Assembly (NCBI RefSeq): GCF_027474405.1
Contig: NZ_CP114871.1
Coordinates: forward strand, 186,001-250,000
Direction: 5' to 3'
DNA: 64,000 bases
From: Caulobacter sp. NIBR2454
GTDB lineage: Bacteria; Pseudomonadota; Alphaproteobacteria; Caulobacterales; Caulobacteraceae
The notes beneath the pieces were generated by a model. It saw only the letters and a list, made by a program, of their open reading frames with translations, was not told where the DNA came from and did not search any database. Below, piece after piece: positions 45,451-53,932 of the stretch (positions are counted from its first letter, which is position 1; each line of letters opens with the position of its first letter). A program made the position numbers and the translations under genes.

Positions 45451-47490
45451 ATGTCCGTTCGCATCCTTTTCGGAGCCGCCAGTCTCGCGGCGCTCTCAAC
45501 CGCCGCCATGGCCGAGGAAGCGCCAGGCCATGATGTGTCGGAAGTGGTGATCACCGCCGCGCCCTATGCGGTCGAGGCCGGAGCCATGACCGCCAGCGTC
45601 GCCGTGGTGACCCGTCAGGACCTGGACCTCGCGCCCCAAGCCGGACTAGGCGAGGTGCTAGCGGGCATGCCGGGCCTGCGTTCGACCGCTTTCGGAGCGG
45701 GCGCCAGCCGGCCGGTGGTGCGCGGCCTGTCCGGTCCGCGGGTCCTGGTCCTGAACAACGGCGTGGGCATGATCGACGCCAGCGCCCTGTCGCCGGATCA
45801 CCAGGTCGCTTCCGACCCGGGCGAGGCTGAACGCATCGAGGTGCTGCGCGGGCCTTCGGCCCTGGCCTATGGCGGCTCTGCCATCGGCGGCGTAGTCAAT
45901 GTCATCGACGAACGCATCCCGACCCATCGCCCGGAAAAGCCGGAAGGTCGGGTCAATGTTTCGGGCGCCACGGTGGACGATAGCTACTCCGCCTCGGCCG
46001 CGGTGCGCGCCGCTGCGGGGCCGCTGGTCTTTTCTCTAGACGGTCTGAAGCGCAAAAGTGACGACTATGAGATTCCCGTGCCGGCGGAATCCGTGCGCCA
46101 GATCCTGTCGGAAGGCGAATTCCCGGAAAGCCGCAAGGGCGGCAAGCTGGAGAACACGGCCGTCGATCTGGAAGCCTATGGCGCGGGCGTGTCCTATGTC
46201 GGCGCGGCCGGCTATCTGGGCGTGGCGGTCAAGCACACCGACACCTCCTATGGGGTTCCCGGCCACTCCCACGAGCATGAACACGAGCATGAAGAGGGGG
46301 AGGACCACGATCACGAGGAGCACGAGGAGGAGGCCCCGGTCACCATCGGCCTCAAGCAGACACGTGTGGATCTTCGCGGCGAGTATGACGGGGCGTTTGG
46401 TCCCTTCGCCAAGCTGAAGTTCTCGGGGGGGTGGGCTGACTACAAGCACACCGAATTCGAAGGCGACGAGGTCGGCACGCGTTTCCTATCCGACGGCGTC
46501 GAAGGACGCCTGGACTTGGTTCAAGCCGAACGCGACGGCTGGAAAGGCGCCGTGGGCTTCCAAGCCCTGCGCCGCGATTTCGACGCCCAGGGCGACGAAG
46601 CCTATGTGCCCAAGACGCGCATCACCGAATTTGGCGCCTTCACCCAGCAGCGGGTGGACAAGGACGGCTGGGGCTATGAAGGCGGCCTACGCGTCGATCA
46701 GCGCAAGCTCGACAGCCTGGCCGGCGAGCGCGATTTCACCAATATCTCCGGGTCGGTCGGCGCGTTCCTGAAGCCTTCGGATGCCTGGTTCTTCGGCGTC
46801 GCTCTGTCGCGTAACGGCCGCGCCCCGACCGAAGCCGAGTTGTTCGCCAACGGCCCGCACGTGGCGACGCGAGGCTTCGAGATCGGCAACCCCGATCTGG
46901 ACTCTGAAATCGCCTATTCACTGGAGGCCACCCTCCACTACGGGGGCGACCGCCTGGACGCCGATCTGCACCTCTTCGCCGCCAAGTACGACGGCTTCAT
47001 CGACGCCCGCCCCACGGGCGAGGAGGAAGATGGCCTGGCGGTGTTCGCCTATGAGCAGACCGACGCCGATTTCCACGGCTTCGAGGCCGAGGTTTCCTAC
47101 CGACTGTGGGAGCAGGACCGCAAAAGCTTCACGCTTGAGGCCGGCGCCGACTATGTACGCGGCGACACCGATCTCGGCGCGCCGGCTCGCATCCCGCCTT
47201 ATTCGGTGTCGGTGCGCGGTATCGCCGACAGCCCCCATTGGGGCGGCAAGCTCGAGGTTCGTCAGGTCGGCAAGCAGACTCGCGTGGCCGAGTTCGAGCT
47301 GCCGACCGACGCCTATACCGTCCTCAACGCCCGGGTGTCCTACAAGCCGTTCGGCGACCCGCGGATGGAGTTCTACATCGACGGCCGTAACCTGACGGAC
47401 GCAGAGGTTCGCGAGCACACCTCCTTCCTCAAGGACATCGCGCCGTCGCCGGGACGCTCGGTCCGGGGCGGGGTCGCCTGGCGCTTCTAG
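45451..47490 (+). CDS. TonB-dependent receptor with His-rich loop (ZnuD-like, zinc)
   Basis: 679 residues from the ATG at 45451; an ATG at 45418 is in frame but sits inside the Zur-type palindrome. Signal peptide ends near MAEEA. TonB box/plug begin at VSEVVITAAPY and include RPVVRGLSGPRVLVLNNG and EVLRGPSALAYGGSAIGGVVNV. An extracellular loop near residues 270-300 is rich in His, Glu and Asp (HSHEHEHEHEEGEDHDHEEH), the hallmark of ZnuD zinc receptors. The barrel ends GGVAWRF. It should bring zinc across the outer membrane using TonB-ExbBD. Confidence 0.93.
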   Translation: MSVRILFGAASLAALSTAAMAEEAPGHDVSEVVITAAPYAVEAGAMTASVAVVTRQDLDLAPQAGLGEVLAGMPGLRSTAFGAGASRPVVRGLSGPRVLVLNNGVGMIDASALSPDHQVASDPGEAERIEVLRGPSALAYGGSAIGGVVNVIDERIPTHRPEKPEGRVNVSGATVDDSYSASAAVRAAAGPLVFSLDGLKRKSDDYEIPVPAESVRQILSEGEFPESRKGGKLENTAVDLEAYGAGVSYVGAAGYLGVAVKHTDTSYGVPGHSHEHEHEHEEGEDHDHEEHEEEAPVTIGLKQTRVDLRGEYDGAFGPFAKLKFSGGWADYKHTEFEGDEVGTRFLSDGVEGRLDLVQAERDGWKGAVGFQALRRDFDAQGDEAYVPKTRITEFGAFTQQRVDKDGWGYEGGLRVDQRKLDSLAGERDFTNISGSVGAFLKPSDAWFFGVALSRNGRAPTEAELFANGPHVATRGFEIGNPDLDSEIAYSLEATLHYGGDRLDADLHLFAAKYDGFIDARPTGEEEDGLAVFAYEQTDADFHGFEAEVSYRLWEQDRKSFTLEAGADYVRGDTDLGAPARIPPYSVSVRGIADSPHWGGKLEVRQVGKQTRVAEFELPTDAYTVLNARVSYKPFGDPRMEFYIDGRNLTDAEVREHTSFLKDIAPSPGRSVRGGVAWRF

Positions 47491-47516
47491 ATCGGCGTTA
47501 GGCCGTCGCATTGCCG

Positions 47517-47548
47517 GGGAGCGGCCTATCGGCTAAGAAGCCGCTCCC
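47517..47548 (+). terminator. Hairpin after the zinc-receptor gene
   Basis: GGGAGCGGC (47517-47525) pairs perfectly with GCCGCTCCC (47540-47548) around a 14-base loop. No T-run follows (ATCAGGCG), so it may be a Rho-dependent end or a 3' stabiliser. Confidence 0.5.
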
Positions 47549-47617
47549 ATCAGGCGTCGCGGGTCTAGTGAACCGCTGATGCTAGAAGCCAACCTTTCTC
47601 CTGCATCCGAGTTCGTC

Positions 47618-48400
47618 ATGACCGATCAGAGCCCGATCACCGGCAGCGTCCTGTTCTACACCTCGCCGGAACCGCTCAACGCCCAATCCCACGGCAAGCT
47701 TGGCATGAACGCCAACGACAAGCCGTACGCCTTCGCCCGTGAAGGCCACATCGTTCCAGCGGTTGTGACCGAATTTGCTCCGGCTGCTCTGTCGTTCCCC
47801 ATCATTTTCATCGGCGAAAAGAAGCTGCCGGTGGCCGTGATGGGTATCAACGCCGGCGAAAACCTGTTCGTGAAGGACGACGGCGGCTACGCCACCGGCG
47901 CTTACATCCCAGGCTTCCTGCGCCGCTATCCCTTCGTCCTGGCCAATGACGACGATCAAAAGCGCATGGTCGTGTGCATCGACCGTCCGTCGAGCCTGAT
48001 CCAGGAAAACGCCGAGACCCCGTTCTTCGACGACAAGGGTCAGCCCACGGAATTCACCCAGAACGCCATCAAGTTCTGTGACGACTTCGAGCTGGAGCGC
48101 ATGCGCACCGAGAGCTTCGTCCAGCTGCTGACGGACCTGGACCTGTTCGAGACCAAGCAGGCTCACTACACGCCGTTCAACAACGACGGCACTCGTGGCG
48201 AGCCGCAGGTCATCGCTGAGTACTTCGCCGTGTCGGAAGACAAGCTGAAGGCCTTGCCGACCGAAAAGCTGATCGAGCTGCGCGACAATGGCGCCCTGGG
48301 CCAGATCTACGCCCACCTGACCTCCCTGCTGGGTTGGGAGCGCCTGATCGCCATGCAGATCGAAAAGCGCCTGGGCGAAGGCGCCCCCACCGTCCAGTAA
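47618..48400 (+). CDS. SapC-family protein
   Basis: 260 residues from the ATG at 47618; an ATG at 47579 is in frame. The SapC family (a group of proteins of about 240-260 residues, not the SapC permease) is recognised by PLNAQSHGKLGMN, FAREGHIVPAVVTEFAPAALSFPI and YIPGFLRRYPFVLAND, and by the late DLDLFETKQAHYTPFNNDG. No signal peptide is seen. Members are linked by annotation to S-layer or peptide export, but the biochemical role is unknown. Strong C-ending codon bias suggests high expression. A clear terminator follows. Confidence 0.88.
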   Translation: MTDQSPITGSVLFYTSPEPLNAQSHGKLGMNANDKPYAFAREGHIVPAVVTEFAPAALSFPIIFIGEKKLPVAVMGINAGENLFVKDDGGYATGAYIPGFLRRYPFVLANDDDQKRMVVCIDRPSSLIQENAETPFFDDKGQPTEFTQNAIKFCDDFELERMRTESFVQLLTDLDLFETKQAHYTPFNNDGTRGEPQVIAEYFAVSEDKLKALPTEKLIELRDNGALGQIYAHLTSLLGWERLIAMQIEKRLGEGAPTVQ

Positions 48401-48426
48401 TCTCGGCGGCTAAAACGATCTCAAGG

Positions 48427-48463
48427 AACCCTCTCCCGTCCCGCGGGGGAGGGTTTTTCTTTG
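48427..48463 (+). terminator. Intrinsic terminator of the SapC-family gene
   Basis: An 11-bp stem (AACCCTCTCCC with GGGGGAGGGTT, one T-G pair) followed by TTTCTTT. Confidence 0.92.
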
Positions 48464-48507
48464 TCGGGTTCCCGACCAAGCGTGGCCATTGGCCTCATTG
48501 AGGCCCC

Positions 48508-48756
48508 ATGCAGCGGCCAGTTTTCCAGATCACACCCTTGCCTGTCGGGAGTTTGGTCTTGTCAGCCGGTCCATTTGTTGTTCATCGCCATGGCGACGGC
48601 TGGGCGGTCGCCTGCGACGAGGGGGTGCTTATCGTCACCAGCACTCAGAGCGAGGCATTGGAACTGGCGGCCGATGCGACCACGATTCTCGAACAGACCT
48701 GGCTGGAGACACCCCGACGCGCGGTTGAGCCTCGCAGCTTCGCCTCGGACGGCTAG
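48508..48756 (+). CDS. Small protein of unknown function
   Basis: 82 residues from the ATG at 48508 with TGAGG five bases upstream. No signal peptide or membrane helix. The sequence has a beta-rich start (FVVHRHGDGWAVACDEGVLIVTS) followed by an amphipathic helix (SEALELAADATTILEQ), a compact alpha/beta layout like small DUF2188-type folds, but I cannot assign it. The stop shares CTAG (48753-48756) with the convergent hotdog gene, which supports it being a real gene. Confidence 0.55.
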   Translation: MQRPVFQITPLPVGSLVLSAGPFVVHRHGDGWAVACDEGVLIVTSTQSEALELAADATTILEQTWLETPRRAVEPRSFASDG

Positions 48757-49145
48757 CGGGCGAAGACGCTGCGGGTCAGGCAGGAAAAGACCAGCCGCCC
48801 GGCCTCGTCCAGAAGATCGTGCTGAGCGATGACGATCCCCTTGCTCTCGCCCACCGCATCCTTGCCCATCACCGTCATGCGGCCCCGCAACAGTTCGCCC
48901 GACGGCGGATTGCGCGCCCAGCGCAAGGCGTCGATGCCCAGGCGCTTGGTTTGCGGCCACTCCGCCGAGGCCATGTCGTCCAGCTTGGACCAGAGTGCGA
49001 AGAGGAAGGCGTCAGGGGCGCCCCGCTCCACATCCCAACCGGGAGCGAACGCAGTGACGAAGGCCGCCAGGGCTTCGGGATTCACGGCGGCGGCGCCAAG
49101 GGAGACGACCTGGCCGATTTCGATTTCGTCGAAGGATGCGGGCAT
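48753..49145 (-). CDS. MaoC-like (hotdog-fold) dehydratase-related protein
   Basis: About 130 residues from the ATG at 49145; starts at 49157 or 49160 are equally possible. FDEIEIGQVVSLGAAAVNPEALAAFVTAFAP is typical of MaoC-type hotdog proteins, as is LRGRMTVMGKDAVGESKGIVIAQHDLLDEAGRLVFSC. The active-site Asp/His of R-hydratases (usually D-x4-H) is not evident, so it may not be a dehydratase. Substrate unknown. It is divergent from the DsbD-like gene. Confidence 0.7.
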   Translation of the reverse strand: MPASFDEIEIGQVVSLGAAAVNPEALAAFVTAFAPGWDVERGAPDAFLFALWSKLDDMASAEWPQTKRLGIDALRWARNPPSGELLRGRMTVMGKDAVGESKGIVIAQHDLLDEAGRLVFSCLTRSVFAR

Positions 49146-49226
49146 GATTCGGATCATCACCTGCGTCGGGCGCTTGTCGATAGGGCGTATTTCACCAGAC
49201 GCGACGGCGTTCTATAGCTTACGGCC

Positions 49227-51377
49227 ATGATCGCTCGACTTTCCCGACTGCTCGGCGCCCTTGGGGTCGCTCTTGGCCTGAGCCTGGCGGCTCCGGCCCT
49301 CGCCGCACCGGTCAACACCGGCCATATCGAGGCTGACCTGGTCGCCCGCGACAGCTGGGCCGTTCCTGGCTCCACGATCTATGTGGCCGTGACCCAGAAG
49401 ATCGATAAGGGGTGGCACACCTACTGGCGCAACAGCGGCGACAGTGGCGAGGCGACCAGCATCGACTGGACCTTGCCCGCGGGCTGGACCGCCGGCGACA
49501 TCGTGTGGGCCACGCCGCATCGCCAGCCGACCGGCCCGCTGATGAACTACGGCTATGCCGACAAGGTCGTACTGCCTGTGCCGATCAATGTCCCGGTCAG
49601 CGCCAAGCCGGGCGAGACCGTCACGCTCAAGGCTGACGTGCTCTTCCTTGTATGCGCGGACATCTGCATCCCGGAGAACGCCAAGCTTGAACTGGCCGTC
49701 GAGGTCCGCGACGAGGCGCCGGAGCCCAATTGGCGCACCGGCCGCCTGGTCGCCGACGCCCTGACCGCCGCGCCCAAGTCAGCCGGGCTGGACGCTGTGT
49801 TCCAGGCGTCAGAAGCCGGCCTGAAGCTGGCGGTCACCGGCGCGCCGCTGAAGGGCGGCCAGTTTCCGGAAGCCTACTTCTTTCCCTTCGACGGAACGCT
49901 GATCGATCACGCCGGGAAGCAGACGGTCGAGGCGGGTCCCGACGGCGTGACCCTGACCATCCCCGCCGGGGTGGCGCTGAAGTCCGGACAGATTCCCGAA
50001 GACGTCGGCGGCGTGCTGTCGATCGGCGATCAGGCGTTCGAGATCGTCGCCAAGGCGGGGACGATGCCCGCTGCTGCGGCCGGCATGGGCGTTCCCGCCG
50101 CCAAGGCGCCGTCCGGCGGCGGTGGTGGAAGCGACGGCGTCGCCCTAGCCATCCTGTTCGCCTTTGTCGGCGGGCTGATCCTCAACCTGATGCCTTGCGT
50201 CTTCCCGGTGCTGTCTATGAAGGCCGCTTCGCTGGCGGGCCATGCTCAGGACCCTCGGGAAGCCCGCACCCAGGGCTTGGCGTTCTTGGCCGGCGTTCTG
50301 GTCACCTTCCTGGCCCTGGCGGGCGCCTTGATCGCCGCGCGTGCGGCGGGGCAGGCCGTGGGCTGGGGCTTTCAGCTGCAATCGCCGGCCGTGGTGGGCG
50401 TGCTCAGCCTGGTCATGCTGCTGACCGCCCTCAATCTGTCTAGCGTTTTCGAGGTGGGCACGTCCGTCCAGGGCGCGGGCCAGGGTCTGGCGTCCAAGAA
50501 CGGTCTGGCCGGCTCCTTCTTCACCGGCGTGCTGGCGGTGGTCGTCGCCGCCCCCTGCACCGCCCCATTCATGGCGCCGGCGATCGGGGTCGCCTTGACC
50601 CAGCCGGCGATCGGCTCCCTCGCCATCTTCCTGTTTCTGGGCCTGGGCCTGGCCGCGCCCTATGTGGCCATCTCGTTCTCGCCCGCCCTCCTGCGCCGCT
50701 TCCCCAGGCCGGGTCCCTGGATGGACGTGCTGAAAAAGGTCCTGGCCTTCCCGATGTACGGGGCGGCGGCTTGGTTGGTCTGGGTGTTTTCGCTGCAGGC
50801 AGGATCGCCGGGCTTGGCGCTGCTTTTGGCCTGCGCCCTGGTCGTCGCCTTCGCGGCCTGGCTGTTTGGCCTGTCGCAGCGCCAGGCCACGCCGCGCCTA
50901 CGCTGGATGGCGGGCGGCGCCGCGGTTCTGACCGCCGTCGCGGTGATCGCCGTCATGATCCCGCTGGCCAAGGGCGGGGCTGCGCCTTCGGCCGGTTCAG
51001 TGACCAGTGAGGTCGCTTCGGCTGAACTTGCGTCCGAGCCCTGGTCGCCCGAGCGTGTCGCGGCCCTGCGCGCCGAGGGGAGGCCCGTCTTTGTCAACTT
51101 CACCGCCGCCTGGTGCGTCACCTGCCAGGTCAACGACAAGGTCGCCCTGTCCACCCAGCCGGTGGCCGACGCCTTCAAAACGGCCAACGCCGTCTACATG
51201 GTCGCCGACTGGACCAACAGGAACGCCGAAATAGCTCAGACCCTGGCCGAACATGGCCGGGCGGGCGTGCCGCTCTATCTTGTGTATGGCGCAAAGGGCG
51301 GTGAGGCCGTCATACTGCCTCAGCTTTTGACCCCGGGCGCAGTGACCGAAGCCATCGAGGCGGCGGCGCTGCGCTGA
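49227..51377 (+). CDS. DsbD/ScsB-like thiol:disulfide interchange protein
   Basis: 716 residues. Signal peptide (about 1-27). The N-terminal periplasmic DsbC-like domain has CADIC. The membrane domain of about eight helices carries NLMPCVFPVLSMKA and VVAAPCTAPFMAPA, the paired cysteines that move electrons across the membrane. The C-terminal thioredoxin domain has WCVTC (Cys630, Cys633). This order matches DsbD/ScsB, which feed cytosolic reducing power to periplasmic proteins. A redoxin gene follows after 25 bases, a probable electron acceptor. Confidence 0.93.
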   Translation: MIARLSRLLGALGVALGLSLAAPALAAPVNTGHIEADLVARDSWAVPGSTIYVAVTQKIDKGWHTYWRNSGDSGEATSIDWTLPAGWTAGDIVWATPHRQPTGPLMNYGYADKVVLPVPINVPVSAKPGETVTLKADVLFLVCADICIPENAKLELAVEVRDEAPEPNWRTGRLVADALTAAPKSAGLDAVFQASEAGLKLAVTGAPLKGGQFPEAYFFPFDGTLIDHAGKQTVEAGPDGVTLTIPAGVALKSGQIPEDVGGVLSIGDQAFEIVAKAGTMPAAAAGMGVPAAKAPSGGGGGSDGVALAILFAFVGGLILNLMPCVFPVLSMKAASLAGHAQDPREARTQGLAFLAGVLVTFLALAGALIAARAAGQAVGWGFQLQSPAVVGVLSLVMLLTALNLSSVFEVGTSVQGAGQGLASKNGLAGSFFTGVLAVVVAAPCTAPFMAPAIGVALTQPAIGSLAIFLFLGLGLAAPYVAISFSPALLRRFPRPGPWMDVLKKVLAFPMYGAAAWLVWVFSLQAGSPGLALLLACALVVAFAAWLFGLSQRQATPRLRWMAGGAAVLTAVAVIAVMIPLAKGGAAPSAGSVTSEVASAELASEPWSPERVAALRAEGRPVFVNFTAAWCVTCQVNDKVALSTQPVADAFKTANAVYMVADWTNRNAEIAQTLAEHGRAGVPLYLVYGAKGGEAVILPQLLTPGAVTEAIEAAALR

Positions 51378-51402
51378 TCGATAATCTCGATTGGAGACTC
51401 CT

Positions 51403-52005
51403 ATGAGCCTGACCCGTCGTCTTCTCGTCGCCGCCGCGCCGATCCTGTCTCTTGCTCCCAGCCTCGCGCTCGCCGCTCCGGCCCCTGCCTTCTCCGTGAA
51501 GGACGCGGACGGCAAGACCCGCTCGCTCTCCGAATTCAAGGGCAAGACCGTCGTCCTGGAATGGGTCAACGAGGGCTGCCCCTATGTGAAGAAGCACTAC
51601 AGCGGCAACATGCAGGCCCTGCAAAAGGCCGCGACCGCCGACGGCGTGGTGTGGCTGAGCGTGGTGTCCTCCGCACCCGGCGAGCAGGGCTATTTCGCCG
51701 ACGGCGCCGCGGCCAAGAAGTGGGCCGCCGCTAACAAGGCCGCGCCGAGCGCCATCCTTCTCGACCCGGATGGCAAGATGGGCATGGCCTATGGGGCCAA
51801 GACCACACCGCACATGTACGTCATCGATAAGACGGGCCAACTGGTCTACCAGGGCGGCATCGACGACAAGCCGACCAACAAGGTCGAGGACATCAAGGGC
51901 GCGAAGAATTACGTCACTGCCGCCCTCGCCGACGTGAAGGCCGGCCGCAAGCCCGTCGTCGCGGTCAGCAGGCCCTATGGCTGCAGCGTCAAGTACAAGG
52001 CGTAA
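51403..52005 (+). CDS. Periplasmic redoxin (thioredoxin/AhpC-TSA-like) with a single active-site cysteine
   Basis: 200 residues from the ATG at 51403 (GGAG seven bases upstream). Signal peptide of about 24 residues. The thioredoxin-like fold has WVNEGCPYVKKHY with Cys59 but no second cysteine in a CxxC; the other cysteine (YGCSVKY) is near the C-terminus. This pattern is more like a peroxiredoxin or DUF-type redoxin than a thioredoxin. Being 25 bases after the DsbD-like gene it is probably reduced by it. Function as a peroxidase or chaperone is inference. Confidence 0.85.
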   Translation: MSLTRRLLVAAAPILSLAPSLALAAPAPAFSVKDADGKTRSLSEFKGKTVVLEWVNEGCPYVKKHYSGNMQALQKAATADGVVWLSVVSSAPGEQGYFADGAAAKKWAAANKAAPSAILLDPDGKMGMAYGAKTTPHMYVIDKTGQLVYQGGIDDKPTNKVEDIKGAKNYVTAALADVKAGRKPVVAVSRPYGCSVKYKA

Positions 52006-52051
52006 GCCGCGCTGATCCTCATTTGAGGATTGGTCTTCATGACGTCGCCGT

Positions 52052-52087
52052 CTCCCTCTGCTAATCGCGGAAGGTCAGCAGAGGGAG
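52052..52087 (+). promoter_or_regulatory. Hairpin burying the ribosome site of pgi
   Basis: CTCCCTCTGC (52052-52061) pairs perfectly over 10 bp with GCAGAGGGAG (52078-52087), with a 16-base loop. The right arm is the purine-rich ribosome site of pgi, seven bases before the ATG. A second hairpin, ATCCTC/GAGGAT with an ATTT loop (52015-52030), lies just upstream. Confidence 0.6.
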
Positions 52088-52094
52088 CGCGACG

Positions 52095-53714
52095 ATGAGC
52101 AAACTGGACGCCGCTTGGAGCCGTCTCGAGGCCGCCGCGAAAGACGCGGCCGCCACGCGCATCGTCGATCTGTTCGACGCCGAGCCTGATCGCCTGTCGA
52201 AGCTGACCGTGTCGGCCGCCGGCGTGTCGCTCGACCTTTCCAAACAGAGCTGGACCGCCGAAGGCCTCGATGCCGCCCTGGATCTCGCCCGCGCGGTTGA
52301 TGTGGAAGGGGCGCGCCAAGCCATGTTCGGCGGCGAGGCGATCAACACCTCCGAGGATCGCGCCGTCCTGCACGTGGCCCTGCGTGCGGCCAAGGACGCC
52401 CCTTATGCCGCCAAGGGCGAGGCGGTGATGGCCGACGTCGAGGATGTCCGCGTCCGCATGAAAGCCTTCGCCGAGCAGGTGCGCTCGGGCGCGGTCAAAG
52501 GCTCCACCGGCAAGCCGTTCAAGACCATCCTGCACATCGGCATCGGCGGCTCGGACCTGGGCCCCCGCCTGCTGTGGGATGCTTTGCGTCCCGTGAAACC
52601 GCAGATCGACGTGCGCTTCGTGGCGAATGTGGACGGCGCCGAGTTCGAGCTGGTCACCGCCGACATGGACCCGGAAGAGACCCTGGTCATCGTCGTCTCC
52701 AAGACCTTCACCACTCAGGAGACCATGGCCAACGCCCAGGCGGCTCGCGACTGGCTCAGCGCCGCGTTGGGCGAGGAGGGGGCCAAGGCGCACCTGGCCG
52801 CCGTTTCCACCGCCCTGGACAAGACCTCGGCCTTCGGGGTGCCGGACGAGCGAGTCTTCGGCTTCTGGGATTGGGTCGGTGGCCGCTATTCGCTGTGGTC
52901 GTCGGTCAGTTTGTCGGTGGCGATCGCCGCTGGCTGGGAGGTGTTCGAACGCTTCCACGCCGGCGCGGCCCAGATGGACGTCCACTTCCGCGATGCGCCG
53001 CTGGAGAAGAATGCTCCGGTGCTGCTGGCCCTGGCTCAGATTTTCAACCGCAACGGCCTTGGCCGCCCCGCCCGCTCGGTGGTGGCCTACTCCTATCGCC
53101 TCAGCCGATTGTCGGCCTTCCTGCAGCAGCTGGAGATGGAGTCCAACGGCAAGCAGGTGGACAAGGCCGGCAAGCCGGTGACCCGCGGCACGTCCGCCAT
53201 CGTGTTCGGCGGCGAGGGGACCAATGTCCAGCACGCCTATTTCCAGGCGATGCACCAGGGGACCGACATCACCCCTATGGAGTTGATCGGTCTGGCGACG
53301 ACCGACGAGGGACCGGCCGGCATGCATCCCAAGCTGCTGTCCAACCTTCTGGCCCAGGCCGAGGCCTTCATGGTCGGCCGCTCGGAGGAGGAGGTCCGTA
53401 AGGAGCTGGCCGACAAGGGCGTGGACGCAGCGACCATCGATGTCATGGCTCCGCAGCGGACCTTCCCCGGCAACCGGCCCTCCACCCTGATCTTGCTGGA
53501 CCGCCTGACGCCGGAAACCTTCGGCGCTCTGATCGCGCTCTATGAGCACAAGACCTTCGTCGAAGGCGTGATCTGGGGGATCAACAGCTTCGACCAGTGG
53601 GGCGTGGAGCTGGGCAAGGTGATGGCGAACCGCATCCTGCCCGAACTGGAGGGCGGCGCGCCCGCCAGGCACGATCCATCCACCACGGCCATGATCGCAA
53701 AGCTGAAGCCCTGA
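52095..53714 (+). CDS. pgi: Glucose-6-phosphate isomerase
   Basis: 539 residues. It interconverts glucose-6-phosphate and fructose-6-phosphate. The phosphate-binding IGIGGSDLGPRL, VSKTFTTQETMANA, the region GRYSLWSSVSLSVAI, the MESNGK segment with the catalytic Glu, and HQGTDITPMELIG with the active His are all present. The ATG at 52095 has a strong ribosome site (AGAGGGAG) that is buried in a 10-bp hairpin. No partner genes of the same pathway are adjacent; the hisS leader begins about 50 bases downstream. Confidence 0.97.
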   Translation: MSKLDAAWSRLEAAAKDAAATRIVDLFDAEPDRLSKLTVSAAGVSLDLSKQSWTAEGLDAALDLARAVDVEGARQAMFGGEAINTSEDRAVLHVALRAAKDAPYAAKGEAVMADVEDVRVRMKAFAEQVRSGAVKGSTGKPFKTILHIGIGGSDLGPRLLWDALRPVKPQIDVRFVANVDGAEFELVTADMDPEETLVIVVSKTFTTQETMANAQAARDWLSAALGEEGAKAHLAAVSTALDKTSAFGVPDERVFGFWDWVGGRYSLWSSVSLSVAIAAGWEVFERFHAGAAQMDVHFRDAPLEKNAPVLLALAQIFNRNGLGRPARSVVAYSYRLSRLSAFLQQLEMESNGKQVDKAGKPVTRGTSAIVFGGEGTNVQHAYFQAMHQGTDITPMELIGLATTDEGPAGMHPKLLSNLLAQAEAFMVGRSEEEVRKELADKGVDAATIDVMAPQRTFPGNRPSTLILLDRLTPETFGALIALYEHKTFVEGVIWGINSFDQWGVELGKVMANRILPELEGGAPARHDPSTTAMIAKLKP

Positions 53715-53766
53715 GCATCGCGGCGGGGTATGGTCAGTTAATCCCTTCTCGGCTATAGCCCCGCCC

Positions 53767-53844
53767 GTGACCTGCACCGCGCACCACCACCACGGCCATC
53801 ACCACCCGACCTCATGGGGGACGGGCCAGGGTCGCGCGGCTTAA
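53767..53844 (+). CDS. Histidine-rich leader peptide of the hisS-hisZ-hisG operon
   Basis: A 25-codon open frame from a GTG at 53767: it reads MTCTAHHHHGHHHPTSWG and ends at TAA 53842-53844. Seven of eight consecutive codons (6-13) are His, split by one Gly. It lies 88 bases before hisS. The three genes downstream are histidyl-tRNA synthetase and the two subunits of the first histidine-biosynthesis enzyme, so ribosome stalling at His codons should report charged tRNA-His. The frame is too short to be found by ordinary gene calling. Confidence 0.88.
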   Translation: MTCTAHHHHGHHHPTSWGTGQGRAA

Positions 53845-53864
53845 AGCCCAGCACATCCCGGCCA

Positions 53865-53889
53865 AAGCCCCCGCTCAAGGCGGAGGCTT
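53865..53889 (+). promoter_or_regulatory. Candidate his attenuator hairpin
   Basis: AAGCC/GGCTT and CCGC/GCGG stack with one C-A mismatch around a TCAAG loop, 20 bases after the leader stop. No T-run follows, so it is not a classical terminator. It may act with GGCTTAAAGCC just upstream as alternative pairings, or work with Rho, or by control of translation. Confidence 0.5.
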
Positions 53890-53932
53890 GAAGCAAGCGC
53901 TCCGTCGTCCTTCCGAACCGACGAAAAGCGCC

